Shown: piece by piece, positions 1 to 8,313 of the stretch
Layout: each line of letters begins with the position of its first letter
Numbering within the stretch: position 1 is the first letter of the stretch
Origin: an uncultured Lachnospiraceae bacterium
GTDB taxonomy: Bacteria; Bacillota; Clostridia; Lachnospirales; Lachnospiraceae
Length of the DNA stretch: 49,077 nt
Direction of reading: 5' to 3'
NCBI GenBank assembly: GCA_910580015.1
Contig: CAJTVT010000020.1
Location: forward strand, 1 to 49,077
The notes under the pieces: generated by a model
The model's input: only the letters and a program-made list of their open reading frames with translations
Told to the model about the DNA's origin: nothing
Database searches by the model: none
Translations under genes and position numbers: made by a program

Positions 1-38
1 CACATAAAACCAGCAGTTTATAAAATTTTCAGAAAATA

Positions 39-65
39 TTAGCACTCACCTATTGACAGTGCTAA
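39..65 (+). promoter_or_regulatory. CIRCE operator (HrcA site) upstream of clpB
   Basis: TTAGCACTC at 39-47, a 9-base spacer, then CAGTGCTAA at 57-65. This is the CIRCE inverted repeat with one mismatch (C for G at 57). CIRCE binds the heat-shock repressor HrcA. A TTGACA box at 54-59 lies inside the element, so repressor binding would cover a -35 region; no clean -10 follows (TAAGGT at 76-81 is the closest at 16-base spacing). Confidence 0.85.
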
Positions 66-179
66 CAATCGGTGATAAGGTATTTGTGAACAGAAATAGA
101 AGAAAAACTTGTATGAAACGTTTTCTTTTACCAACAATAGTGTTAGACAAAGCAGTACGTCAGGGAAGGAGGAACCCTT

Positions 180-2768
180 ATGAACATTCAAAAATTTACA
201 CAGAAATCAATAGAAGCCATAAACGGATGTGAGAAATTGGCATACGAATACGGCAATCAGGAAATTGAGCAGGAGCATTTGTTGGTGTCCTTGTTACTAC
301 AGGAAGATGGCCTTATCCCAAAGCTTATAGAAAAAATGGAAATCAATAAAGAACATTTTATTCAGAATGCCCAATCATATTTGGCAAAGCGGGTAAAGGT
401 GTCTGGCGGACAGGTTTATATGGGGCAGAATCTTAATAAGGTCTTGGTTAGCGCTGAGGATGAGGCAAAAAAGATGGGAGACGAATACGTGTCAGTAGAG
501 CATTTGTTCCTCACGCTGCTGAAATACCCCAACCAGGCGTTAAAAGAAATATTTAAGGAATATGGTATTACCAGAGATCGTTTCCTATCCGCGCTTGCCA
601 CAGTCAGAGGCAATCAGAAAGTAGTTTCGGATAATCCAGAGGCGACGTATGACACTCTGGTAAAGTATGGTTACGATATGGTAGAGCGTGCAAGAGAACA
701 GAAACTGGATCCAGTAATCGGGCGAGACAGCGAGATCCGGAATGTTGTTCGTATTTTATCAAGAAAGACGAAGAACAATCCTGTATTAATTGGAGAGCCC
801 GGCGTAGGTAAAACGGCAGTGGTGGAAGGACTTGCTCAGCGGATTGTTCGGGGAGACGTGCCAGAAGGATTGAAAGATAAACGTCTGTTTGCCCTGGATA
901 TGGGAGCTTTGGTGGCAGGAGCCAAATACCGAGGAGAATTTGAAGAACGGCTCAAAGCTGTCCTAGATGAGATCAAAAGCAGTGACGGACAGATTATTTT
1001 GTTTATTGATGAGCTGCATACCATTGTGGGGGCAGGAAAGTCCGATGGGGCCATGGATGCTGGGCAATTGTTAAAGCCTATGCTTGCCAGAGGAGAACTT
1101 CATTGCATTGGAGCTACCACTTTGGATGAATACCGAGAATATATTGAAAAAGATGCCGCTCTAGAGCGTAGATTTCAGCCCGTTCATGTGGAAGAACCTA
1201 CAGTGGAAGATACCATCTCAATTCTTCGAGGCTTAAAAGAACGATATGAGGTATTTCATGGGGTAAAAATTACAGACGGTGCATTGGTATCAGCGGCAGT
1301 GCTTTCCAATCGCTATATCAGTGACCGTTTTCTGCCCGATAAGGCTATCGACTTGGTAGACGAGGCATGTGCGCTGATTAAGACAGAGTTAGATTCCATG
1401 CCAACAGAGTTGGATGAATTGCAGCGGCGAGTGATGCAGATGGAAATTGAGGAAGCTGCCTTAAAAAAAGAAGAAGATCGCCTAAGCAAAGAACGATTAG
1501 AAACGCTGCAAAAAGAGCTTGCCGACTTAAAAAATGAGTTTCAGTCCAGAAAGGCACAGTGGGATAACGAGAAAAATTCTGTGGAGAAAGTGCAGAAGCT
1601 TCGGGAAGAGCTTGAGTCGATCAACAACGAAATTGCCATGGCACAGCAGAATTACGATTTGGAGAGAGCTGCGGAGTTGCAGTATGGAAAGAAACCAGAG
1701 CTTCAGCGTCAGTTGGAGATTGAGGAAGAACAGGTAAAGAAGAAGGATTTAAGTCTGGTGCATGAAAATGTCAGTGAAGAGGAAATTGCAAAGATTATCT
1801 CAAGGTGGACAGGAATTCCAGTGGCAAAGCTTACTGAGAGCGAGCGAAACAAGACCCTTCATTTAGACGAAGAATTGCATAAGCGAGTCATTGGCCAAGA
1901 TGAAGGCGTGACAAAAGTGACCGAGGCAATTATTCGTTCCAAAGCTGGTATTAAGGATCCCAGCAAACCGATAGGATCCTTCCTGTTTTTGGGGCCTACT
2001 GGAGTGGGAAAGACAGAGCTTGCCAAAGCACTTGCTGCCAGTCTGTTTGATGATGAAAACAATATGGTCCGCATTGATATGAGTGAATACATGGAGAAGT
2101 ATTCTGTCTCCCGTCTGATTGGAGCGCCTCCCGGATATGTAGGTTATGAGGAAGGTGGCCAGTTGACAGAGGCAGTCCGCAGAAAGCCCTATTCTGTGGT
2201 GCTGTTTGATGAGGTGGAAAAAGCCCATCCAGATGTATTCAATGTATTGTTACAGGTGTTGGATGATGGGCGAATTACAGATTCCCAAGGACGAACAGTT
2301 GATTTTAAAAATACTATCTTGATTATGACCTCCAACCTTGGATCGTCCTATCTGCTTGAGGGGATTGAGGAGAACGGAGAGATTAAGAAGGAATGTGAAG
2401 AGGCCGTTATGGAGGAACTTCAGGCCAGTTTCCGACCAGAATTTTTAAACCGTTTGGATGAAATCATTCTGTTTAAACCTCTGACCAAAGACAATATCGG
2501 AGGAATTATAAGACTTTTGATGGTCGATCTGAATAAGAGGCTTGCAGACCGAGAAATTTCTGTGGAATTAAGTCCAGAAGCAGAACAGTTTGTGGTGGAC
2601 AATGGCTATGATCCAGTGTATGGGGCAAGACCTCTCAAACGATATCTGCAAAAGTCAGTGGAGACCCTTGCAGCAAAGATGATTCTGGGAGACCAGGTCA
2701 GCGCTGGAGATATCATTTTCATGGTGGTGGAAAATGGTGTGTTAGAAGCGAAATGTAAGAAATCATAG
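180..2768 (+). CDS. clpB: ClpB-type AAA+ disaggregase
   Basis: ATP-driven disaggregase that rescues aggregated cytosolic proteins together with the DnaK system. The 862 residues match the usual ClpB length. An N-terminal double Clp_N repeat (about 1-145) is followed by a first AAA module with Walker A GEPGVGKT at 205-212, a long charged coiled-coil middle domain (about 400-530), a second AAA module with GPTGVGKT at 605-612, and a C-terminal D2-small domain. The middle domain and lack of a zinc-finger N-terminus separate it from ClpC/ClpE/ClpX. The start follows a strong GGAAGGAGGAACC site. It appears monocistronic, between an upstream CIRCE element and a downstream hairpin terminator, which points to HrcA heat-shock control. 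Confidence 0.97.
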   Translation: MNIQKFTQKSIEAINGCEKLAYEYGNQEIEQEHLLVSLLLQEDGLIPKLIEKMEINKEHFIQNAQSYLAKRVKVSGGQVYMGQNLNKVLVSAEDEAKKMGDEYVSVEHLFLTLLKYPNQALKEIFKEYGITRDRFLSALATVRGNQKVVSDNPEATYDTLVKYGYDMVERAREQKLDPVIGRDSEIRNVVRILSRKTKNNPVLIGEPGVGKTAVVEGLAQRIVRGDVPEGLKDKRLFALDMGALVAGAKYRGEFEERLKAVLDEIKSSDGQIILFIDELHTIVGAGKSDGAMDAGQLLKPMLARGELHCIGATTLDEYREYIEKDAALERRFQPVHVEEPTVEDTISILRGLKERYEVFHGVKITDGALVSAAVLSNRYISDRFLPDKAIDLVDEACALIKTELDSMPTELDELQRRVMQMEIEEAALKKEEDRLSKERLETLQKELADLKNEFQSRKAQWDNEKNSVEKVQKLREELESINNEIAMAQQNYDLERAAELQYGKKPELQRQLEIEEEQVKKKDLSLVHENVSEEEIAKIISRWTGIPVAKLTESERNKTLHLDEELHKRVIGQDEGVTKVTEAIIRSKAGIKDPSKPIGSFLFLGPTGVGKTELAKALAASLFDDENNMVRIDMSEYMEKYSVSRLIGAPPGYVGYEEGGQLTEAVRRKPYSVVLFDEVEKAHPDVFNVLLQVLDDGRITDSQGRTVDFKNTILIMTSNLGSSYLLEGIEENGEIKKECEEAVMEELQASFRPEFLNRLDEIILFKPLTKDNIGGIIRLLMVDLNKRLADREISVELSPEAEQFVVDNGYDPVYGARPLKRYLQKSVETLAAKMILGDQVSAGDIIFMVVENGVLEAKCKKS

Positions 2769-2835
2769 AAAATAGCGATGATAGCGCATCGCAGTGCAAA
2801 TGAAAGATGTCGCGAAAGCTACCCACTATAGGCGG

Positions 2836-2866
2836 AGAATCCTGCTTTGCAGGATTCTTTGTTTTT
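2836..2866 (+). terminator. Rho-independent terminator of clpB
   Basis: A perfect 10-bp stem, AGAATCCTGC (2836-2845) with GCAGGATTCT (2849-2858), has a TTT loop and is followed by TTGTTTTT. A smaller hairpin, GCGATG/CATCGC at 2775-2792, lies between the clpB stop and this terminator. Confidence 0.9.
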
Positions 2867-2878
2867 ATACGCAGCCTT

Positions 2879-2955
2879 GTGCAGAGGAACTATGCCGCTA
2901 TGCGGCGCACAGGGCGCGCGGCGAGCAGGAAAAGTCTTCCCTACTCGATTATAAA
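2879..2955 (+). repeat. Dispersed intergenic repeat, copy 1
   Basis: The block runs GTGCAGAGGAACTATG, a variable GC-rich hairpin (GCCGC-TAT-GCGGC), then GAGCAGGAAAAGTCT and CCCTACTCGATT. The same flanks recur at 44010-44072 around a different hairpin. Both copies lie just after a terminator. Length differs by 15 bases, so one reading frame (CAEELC ... GEQEKS.LLD) stays open in both, but neither copy has a credible start site. A REP-like element or gene remnant is possible. The rest of 2867-3029 shows nothing else. Confidence 0.7.
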
Positions 2956-3029
2956 AATTCTTCCCAATTCCTAAATATAATACATCCCTTTCGTCATATA
3001 ATGCATGGAAGTATCTGCGGAGATTAAGG

Positions 3030-3869
3030 ATGAGTAGAGAAAAAATTTGGAAACGGATATGGAATGAATTTTGGAAACTGCGGTTTTGGAGAAAATGTTT
3101 GATATTTGACATGCTCTGCTTTTGCCTTATTCTGGGAGCAGTTTACATAGGAGCAGGAAAGGGTCAAAGTGTGAAACAGGAATTGACGGCAGTTTTCCAA
3201 AGACAGCAGGCTACCAAAAGCGCTTCCGCAAAAGCGCAAGGAGATACTGGAGAAGACACAGGACAGCCAGGGACGGTGGAAGAGATTCCACCAGAGACAG
3301 AAGAACAGGGACAGAAGAAAAAAGTTGCACTTACCTTTGATGATGGTCCCCATCCCCAATACACGCCAGAAATGCTTGCCGCATTGAAAGAGAAAAATGT
3401 AAAGGCCACTTTTTTCCTGTTGGGGCAGGAGGTAGAAAAATATCCCGAAATTGTAAAGCAGCTTCAGGAGGAGGGGCATGTGATTGGAAATCATTCCTAT
3501 AAACACGAACAGTTGAGTAAACTCACCATGGAGCAGGCTTGTAAACAGGTAAATCGCACAAATGATCTGATTTATGATATTACAGGTGTTTATCCCTCAT
3601 TCCTAAGGCCACCCTTCGGAGACTGGCATGAGAAGTTGGACTGTGAGGTAAATATGGTGGAGGTGCTTTGGGATGTGGATACCTTGGACTGGTCCAGCAA
3701 AAACCATGCCAGCATCGTAAAAAAGGTACTGAAAAATGTCAAAGAAAACGATATTATTCTGATGCATGATGGGTATGAAACTTCGGTAACTGCGGCAAAG
3801 GAAATTATTGATACCTTACAAAAGCAGGGCTATGAGTTTGTGACGGTGGATGAGATTCTTTTTGACTGA
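3030..3869 (+). CDS. Membrane-anchored polysaccharide deacetylase (NodB domain)
   Basis: Carbohydrate esterase family 4 protein, probably removing N-acetyl groups from peptidoglycan or another surface glycan outside the membrane. A short cytosolic N-terminus, one membrane segment (about 28-45) and a Gln/Lys/Glu-rich linker (50-98) precede the NodB domain. Metal and catalytic motifs are visible: TFDDGPH at 102-108 (D104, D105), the H155-x3-H159 pair, RPPFGDW, and LMHDG near the C-terminus. GGAG lies about 8 bases before the ATG. Length (279 aa) is typical of Firmicutes CE4 proteins. It appears to be a single gene. Exact substrate is not deducible; sporulation (PdaA/PdaB-like) or lysozyme-resistance roles are both possible. 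Confidence 0.93.
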   Translation: MSREKIWKRIWNEFWKLRFWRKCLIFDMLCFCLILGAVYIGAGKGQSVKQELTAVFQRQQATKSASAKAQGDTGEDTGQPGTVEEIPPETEEQGQKKKVALTFDDGPHPQYTPEMLAALKEKNVKATFFLLGQEVEKYPEIVKQLQEEGHVIGNHSYKHEQLSKLTMEQACKQVNRTNDLIYDITGVYPSFLRPPFGDWHEKLDCEVNMVEVLWDVDTLDWSSKNHASIVKKVLKNVKENDIILMHDGYETSVTAAKEIIDTLQKQGYEFVTVDEILFD

Positions 3870-3940
3870 AAGTGAGGAAAATAAGGTAGTGACGAAATGG
3901 GAAGAAAATGGTATCATCTTTAGTTAAGGAGGTACTGTTC

Positions 3941-5269
3941 ATGGATTTATTTGATTATATGAGGGAACAGAATCAAAAGAAAGAATCACCCCTTGCAAGT
4001 CGCCTGCGCCCGGTCAAATTGGAGGAGGTGGTTGGACAGCAACATATCATTGGAAAAGATAAACTGTTGTACCGTGCTATTCAGGCGGATAAGCTCAGTT
4101 CCATTATTTTTTACGGACCGCCAGGCACTGGCAAGACGACCCTGGCCAAAGTGATTGCCAATACCACCAGTGCGGAGTTTACACAGATCAACGCCACATC
4201 AGCCGGAAAGAAAGATATGGAAGAGGTGGTGCAGCAAGCCAAAAATAATCAGGGAATGTATGGGAAAAAGACGATTCTTTTTATTGATGAGATTCATCGC
4301 TTTAATAAGGCACAGCAGGATTATCTGCTGCCGTTTGTGGAGGATGGAACAATAGTTCTAATCGGCGCCACCACAGAGAACCCATATTTTGAGGTAAATG
4401 GGGCGTTGTTATCCAGGTCGGTGATTTTTGAATTAAAGCCCCTGTCAAAGGACGAGATTCGTTCTATCTTGTTGCGGGCACTGACAGACCAGGAAAAAGG
4501 GATGGGTTCCTACCATGCCAAGATTGAGGAAGATGCATTGGAATTTCTGGCAGATGTGGCAAATGGGGATGCCAGGGCCGCGTTGACTGCGATTGAATTG
4601 GGGGTACTGACAACACCGAGAGGGGAAGATGGGAATATCCATATTACCTTGGAGGTTGCCTCCGAATGCATTCAGAAACGAGTCGTACAGTACGATAAAA
4701 TGGGAGATAATCATTATGATACCATCTCTGCATTTATAAAAAGTATGAGAGGCTCTGATCCAGATGCTGCTGTTTATTATCTAGCCAAAATGCTGTACGC
4801 TGGAGAAGATATTAAATTTATTGCAAGGCGGATTATGATCTGTGCTTCTGAAGACGTTGGAAACGCGGATCCACAGGCATTGATGGTGGCAGTCAGCGCA
4901 GCCCAGGCAGTAGAGCGTATCGGGATGCCAGAGGCACAGATTATTTTATCCCATGCAGTGACCTATGTGGCAAGCGCACCCAAGAGCAATGCAGCTTGTC
5001 TTGCCATTGACCGGGCTATGGAAACAGTAAAGAATACCCAGTCGGCGCCAGTTCCGGTACATTTGCAGGATTCCCATTATCGAGGGGCAAAAAAGTTAGG
5101 ACATGGGGCAGGTTATCTCTATGCCCATGATTTTCCAAACCATTATGTGGAACAGCAGTATCTTCCCGACGGGCTTACAGACGCCGTGTTCTATGAGCCC
5201 ACAGAGAATGGATATGAAAAGCAGATCCATCAACATTTGACCTTTTTAAAAGGAAGAAAAAATTCGTGA
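3941..5269 (+). CDS. rarA: Replication-associated recombination protein A (RarA/MgsA)
   Basis: AAA+ clamp-loader-like ATPase acting at stalled replication forks. Visible motifs are the P-loop GPPGTGKTTLAKVIA, the Walker B/box DEIHRFNKAQQDYLLP and the sensor segment GATTENPYFEVN, followed by a C-terminal tetramerisation region with YRGAKKLGHG. The start is taken at 3941 (MDLFDYMREQ), 8 bases after AAGGAGG, not at an in-frame ATG 33 bases upstream that lacks a site. The resulting 442 residues match RarA. It is preceded by a 71-base gap after the deacetylase and followed by a 227-base gap with a new promoter, so it is probably a single-gene unit. Confidence 0.95.
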   Translation: MDLFDYMREQNQKKESPLASRLRPVKLEEVVGQQHIIGKDKLLYRAIQADKLSSIIFYGPPGTGKTTLAKVIANTTSAEFTQINATSAGKKDMEEVVQQAKNNQGMYGKKTILFIDEIHRFNKAQQDYLLPFVEDGTIVLIGATTENPYFEVNGALLSRSVIFELKPLSKDEIRSILLRALTDQEKGMGSYHAKIEEDALEFLADVANGDARAALTAIELGVLTTPRGEDGNIHITLEVASECIQKRVVQYDKMGDNHYDTISAFIKSMRGSDPDAAVYYLAKMLYAGEDIKFIARRIMICASEDVGNADPQALMVAVSAAQAVERIGMPEAQIILSHAVTYVASAPKSNAACLAIDRAMETVKNTQSAPVPVHLQDSHYRGAKKLGHGAGYLYAHDFPNHYVEQQYLPDGLTDAVFYEPTENGYEKQIHQHLTFLKGRKNS

Positions 5270-5364
5270 CGTTACAAGCCGTTTCTATATGAAAGACAAG
5301 AATCCTGTATTTTTGGGAAAAGTCCGTGATACACAGACAAATGTAAATTTGTGAAAGAAAATAC

Positions 5365-5393
5365 TTTACAATCCCTCCAGAATAGTGCATAAT
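5365..5393 (+). promoter_or_regulatory. Sigma-A promoter for the aminotransferase operon
   Basis: TTTACA (5365-5370), 17 bases, CATAAT (5388-5393). It sits 104 bases before the aminotransferase start in an otherwise featureless AT-rich gap. Confidence 0.7.
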
Positions 5394-5496
5394 AGGAAAG
5401 GCTTTAAAATAACAAGAATTTCAGGAAAATAAGAGAATTGGCATTCTTTTATAGAATATTTTTTTGTGCAAATAAATGCACAGAATGGAGGAGACA

Positions 5497-6783
5497 ATGC
5501 AGTCATATCAGGAAATGAGTAAGGAAGAATTATTAAAGGAAAGAGAAGAGCTGGAGGCAGCTTTTGAACAATATACCAAGAGAGGGTTGAAGCTGGATAT
5601 GTCCAGAGGAAAGCCTTCTGTGGAACAGTTGAATTTGTCCATGGGAATGATGGATGTGCTCAACGGCGGTACGCCTTTGGAGTGTGAGGATGGCACAGAC
5701 TGCCGGAATTATGGCGTTCTGGACGGGATCCATGAGGCAAAGGTATTATTAGGAGATATGATTGAATGTAATCCCGACAACATTATTATTTATGGCAATT
5801 CCAGCTTGAATGTGATGTATGATACCATTTCACGTTCCATGACCCACGGTGTGATGGGAAGTACCCCCTGGTGTAAGTTGGATAAAGTGAAATTTTTATG
5901 TCCAGTTCCAGGCTATGACAGGCATTTTGCTATTACAGAGTATTTTGGAATTGAGATGATTAATGTGCCAATGCTTGCCACAGGTCCTGATATGGATATT
6001 GTGGAGGAGTTGGTCAGCAGTGACCCTGCGGTGAAAGGAATCTGGTGTGTGCCAAAGTATTCCAATCCTCAGGGAATTACCTATTCAGCAGAGACCGTGC
6101 GCCGATTTGCAAGGCTGAAACCAGCGGCAGAGGATTTTCGTATTTATTGGGATAATGCTTATGGCGTGCATCATCTGTATGATCTTGACCAAGATCATTT
6201 GGTGGAAATTTTGGCGGAGTGTAAACGTGTAGGAAATCCAGATCTGGTATATAAATTCTGTTCTACCTCCAAAATCAGCTTCCCAGGTTCTGGTGTTGCG
6301 GCGATCGCCACCTCCAAAAACAACTTGGTGGATATTAAAAAACAGCTCCAGATTCAGACCATTGGCCATGATAAAGTGAACCAGTTACGTCATGTGCGGT
6401 TTTTCAAAGATATTTATGGTATGACGATGCACATGAAAAAACATGCAGATATCTTAAGACCCAAATTTGAAATGATTCGAAATACGCTGGAACGGGAATT
6501 GGCAGGCAGGGACGCAGGAACTTGGATTGCGCCTAAGGGAGGATATTTCATGGCTTTTGAGGCTATGGAAGGCTGTGCCAAAGCAATTGTGGCTAAGGCA
6601 AAGGAAGCAGGGGTTACGATGACTCCCGCAGGAGCTCCCTATCCTTATGGAAAGGATCCCAAGGACGCTACCATCCGTATCGCCCCCTCTTACCCCACAT
6701 TGGAGGAGCTACGGACGGCGACGGAAATTTTTGTGATTTGTGTGAAGCTGGTTACCATTGATAAAGTGTTGGAAAATATGTAA
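5497..6783 (+). CDS. PLP-dependent aminotransferase (Aminotran_MocR / PF12897 type)
   Basis: Fold-type I PLP enzyme, probably transferring amino groups from aspartate or another amino acid in the cytosol. The 428-residue length, the early SRGKPSVEQLNLS segment, WDNAYGVHHL (cofactor Asp/Tyr region) and FCSTSKISFPG with the PLP-binding lysine are characteristic of this family, commonly annotated as aspartate or aminotransferase class I/II. The start is set at 5497 because GGAGGAG ends three bases before this ATG; two earlier in-frame ATGs lack a site. A small alarmone synthetase follows 24 bases downstream, so read-through is likely. Substrate specificity cannot be read from sequence alone. Confidence 0.88.
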   Translation: MQSYQEMSKEELLKEREELEAAFEQYTKRGLKLDMSRGKPSVEQLNLSMGMMDVLNGGTPLECEDGTDCRNYGVLDGIHEAKVLLGDMIECNPDNIIIYGNSSLNVMYDTISRSMTHGVMGSTPWCKLDKVKFLCPVPGYDRHFAITEYFGIEMINVPMLATGPDMDIVEELVSSDPAVKGIWCVPKYSNPQGITYSAETVRRFARLKPAAEDFRIYWDNAYGVHHLYDLDQDHLVEILAECKRVGNPDLVYKFCSTSKISFPGSGVAAIATSKNNLVDIKKQLQIQTIGHDKVNQLRHVRFFKDIYGMTMHMKKHADILRPKFEMIRNTLERELAGRDAGTWIAPKGGYFMAFEAMEGCAKAIVAKAKEAGVTMTPAGAPYPYGKDPKDATIRIAPSYPTLEELRTATEIFVICVKLVTIDKVLENM

Positions 6784-6807
6784 TGCATAAGGAAGGAAGC
6801 AGGCAGC

Positions 6808-7458
6808 ATGGATACAGCGGATAAATTTAATGAAGGTGTAACCAGTTGGGAAACCGTAATTTTTCTATATAATTCCGCGCTGAAGGAAGTAGGGACCAAG
6901 CTTGAAATATTAAATGATGAATTTTGCCATATACACAATTATAATCCAATTGAGTATATAAAATCCCGGATTAAAACCCCAGAGAGCATTGTCAAGAAAT
7001 TAAAACGGAATCACTATGAGAGCACCATCAGCAATATGGTGAATCATGTAAATGATATTGCAGGGATTCGGCTGGTATGTTCCTTTACCTCCGATATTTA
7101 TCGCCTGGCGGAAATGATTGGAAGGCAGAATGACCTTACGGTTGTATCTGTTAAGGATTATATCAAAAATCCAAAAGAGAGTGGTTACAAGAGTTACCAT
7201 ATGTTGGTGACGGTTCCGATCTTTCTTACTGACCGGGTGATTGATACGAAGGTAGAGATTCAAATTCGCACGATTGCAATGGACTTCTGGGCAAGCCTGG
7301 AGCACAAAATTTATTATAAATTTGAGGGAGATGCTCCAGATTATATCAGTAAGGAGTTGAGAGAATGTGCTGGAATTGTTTCAAGGCTGGATGCCAAGAT
7401 GCTATCTTTAAATGAAGCAATCCTTCAGGCAAAGGAAGAACAAGAGGAGGACGAATGA
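6808..7458 (+). CDS. Small alarmone synthetase (RelQ/YjbM-like GTP pyrophosphokinase)
   Basis: Single-domain (p)ppGpp synthetase that transfers pyrophosphate from ATP to GTP/GDP in the cytosol. It has 216 residues, only the synthetase core and no HD hydrolase, TGS or ACT domain. Family motifs are KSRIKTPESIVKKL near 50-65, NDIAGIRLVC, GYKSYHMLV and EIQIRTIAMDFWASLEHKI. It begins a run (alarmone synthetase, MBL hydrolase, Wzy-like protein, ThrE pair) with overlaps or short gaps; its stop overlaps the next ATG. A second, divergent synthetase lies at 30063-30695, so the organism carries at least two, as B. subtilis does with RelP/RelQ. Confidence 0.93.
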   Translation: MDTADKFNEGVTSWETVIFLYNSALKEVGTKLEILNDEFCHIHNYNPIEYIKSRIKTPESIVKKLKRNHYESTISNMVNHVNDIAGIRLVCSFTSDIYRLAEMIGRQNDLTVVSVKDYIKNPKESGYKSYHMLVTVPIFLTDRVIDTKVEIQIRTIAMDFWASLEHKIYYKFEGDAPDYISKELRECAGIVSRLDAKMLSLNEAILQAKEEQEEDE

Positions 7459-8291
7459 AAGTAAGTATTTTAACAGAAAATACAGTATATAAACGTGGAT
7501 TTTTGGCAGAACATGGTCTGTCTTTGTTGATTGAAGAGAAGGGGAAACGCTTTCTCTTTGACACAGGGCAGAGCCGTGTGTTTCTCCATAATGCCGAAAA
7601 ACTGTCCCTAAAGCTACAGGATCTGGATGGGATCATCTTAAGCCATGGGCATTATGATCACTGTGGTGGGATGGAGTATGTGCAGGAATTGGGAAAAGAG
7701 ATTCCCGTCTATGTGCAGCAGAAGGCATTTGAAAAAAAATATGTGGAAAGTTCTAGGAAAAGCGGTCTTCGTTACATTGGCATGAGAGATCAAGCAGAGT
7801 GGCAGGAAGGCGAACAGATCCGTAAATTGCGGGGAGGATGTATGCGAATTGCAGATGGCGTATATCTGTTGGCAGAGATTCCATATACCACAGAGTTTGA
7901 GCCAGATCCGAAAGGGTTTTGGCGAGAAGGGTCCCAGGAAAAAGAACCAGAGTTGTTGACCGATAGAATGGAAGATGAACAGCTTTTGATTGTGGAGAGC
8001 GACAAAGGTTTGAATGTATTTGCTGGCTGTGCCCATCCAGGGATTATCAACTGTCTGCGATATGTTCAGTCCGTATTTTCTGACAGGCATATTCACAGTC
8101 TTGTGGCTGGAATGCATTTAAAGGGCTGTGATCAGCAACGAGTGGAGAAGACAATCCAGGCATTGAGAGATTTGGAAATAGATGTGGTGGTTCCGTTACA
8201 TTGTACCGGAATTTGCGCCATAGGAAGTATGAAAGAAGCGCTAGGCGAGCGCTGTATTCTGGCGGAGGCTGGAAAATTGATCGAACTATAG
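7455..8291 (+). CDS. MBL-fold metallo-hydrolase
   Basis: Metallo-beta-lactamase superfamily hydrolase of 278 aa. The two-metal motif HxHxDH is seen as H64-G-H66-Y-D68-H69 in SHGHYDHCGG. Further metal ligands are plausible in FAGCAHPG and in VVPLHCTG near the C-terminus. The overall pattern is close to proteins annotated as dihydropteroate-type or beta-ribofuranosylaminobenzene phosphate synthase-like, an annotation that does not establish substrate. The ATG overlaps the preceding TGA and follows GAGGAGGACGA. It shares the operon with an alarmone synthetase. Function is unknown beyond metal-dependent hydrolysis; no signal peptide is seen. Confidence 0.85.
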   Translation: MKVSILTENTVYKRGFLAEHGLSLLIEEKGKRFLFDTGQSRVFLHNAEKLSLKLQDLDGIILSHGHYDHCGGMEYVQELGKEIPVYVQQKAFEKKYVESSRKSGLRYIGMRDQAEWQEGEQIRKLRGGCMRIADGVYLLAEIPYTTEFEPDPKGFWREGSQEKEPELLTDRMEDEQLLIVESDKGLNVFAGCAHPGIINCLRYVQSVFSDRHIHSLVAGMHLKGCDQQRVEKTIQALRDLEIDVVVPLHCTGICAIGSMKEALGERCILAEAGKLIEL

Positions 8292-8313
8292 GCAGGGATG
8301 CCTGGAGGAAGAA

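Noticed and set aside
2794..3027. A 77-aa plus-strand open frame
   Set aside because: It spans a terminator and a dispersed repeat and has no ribosome binding site.
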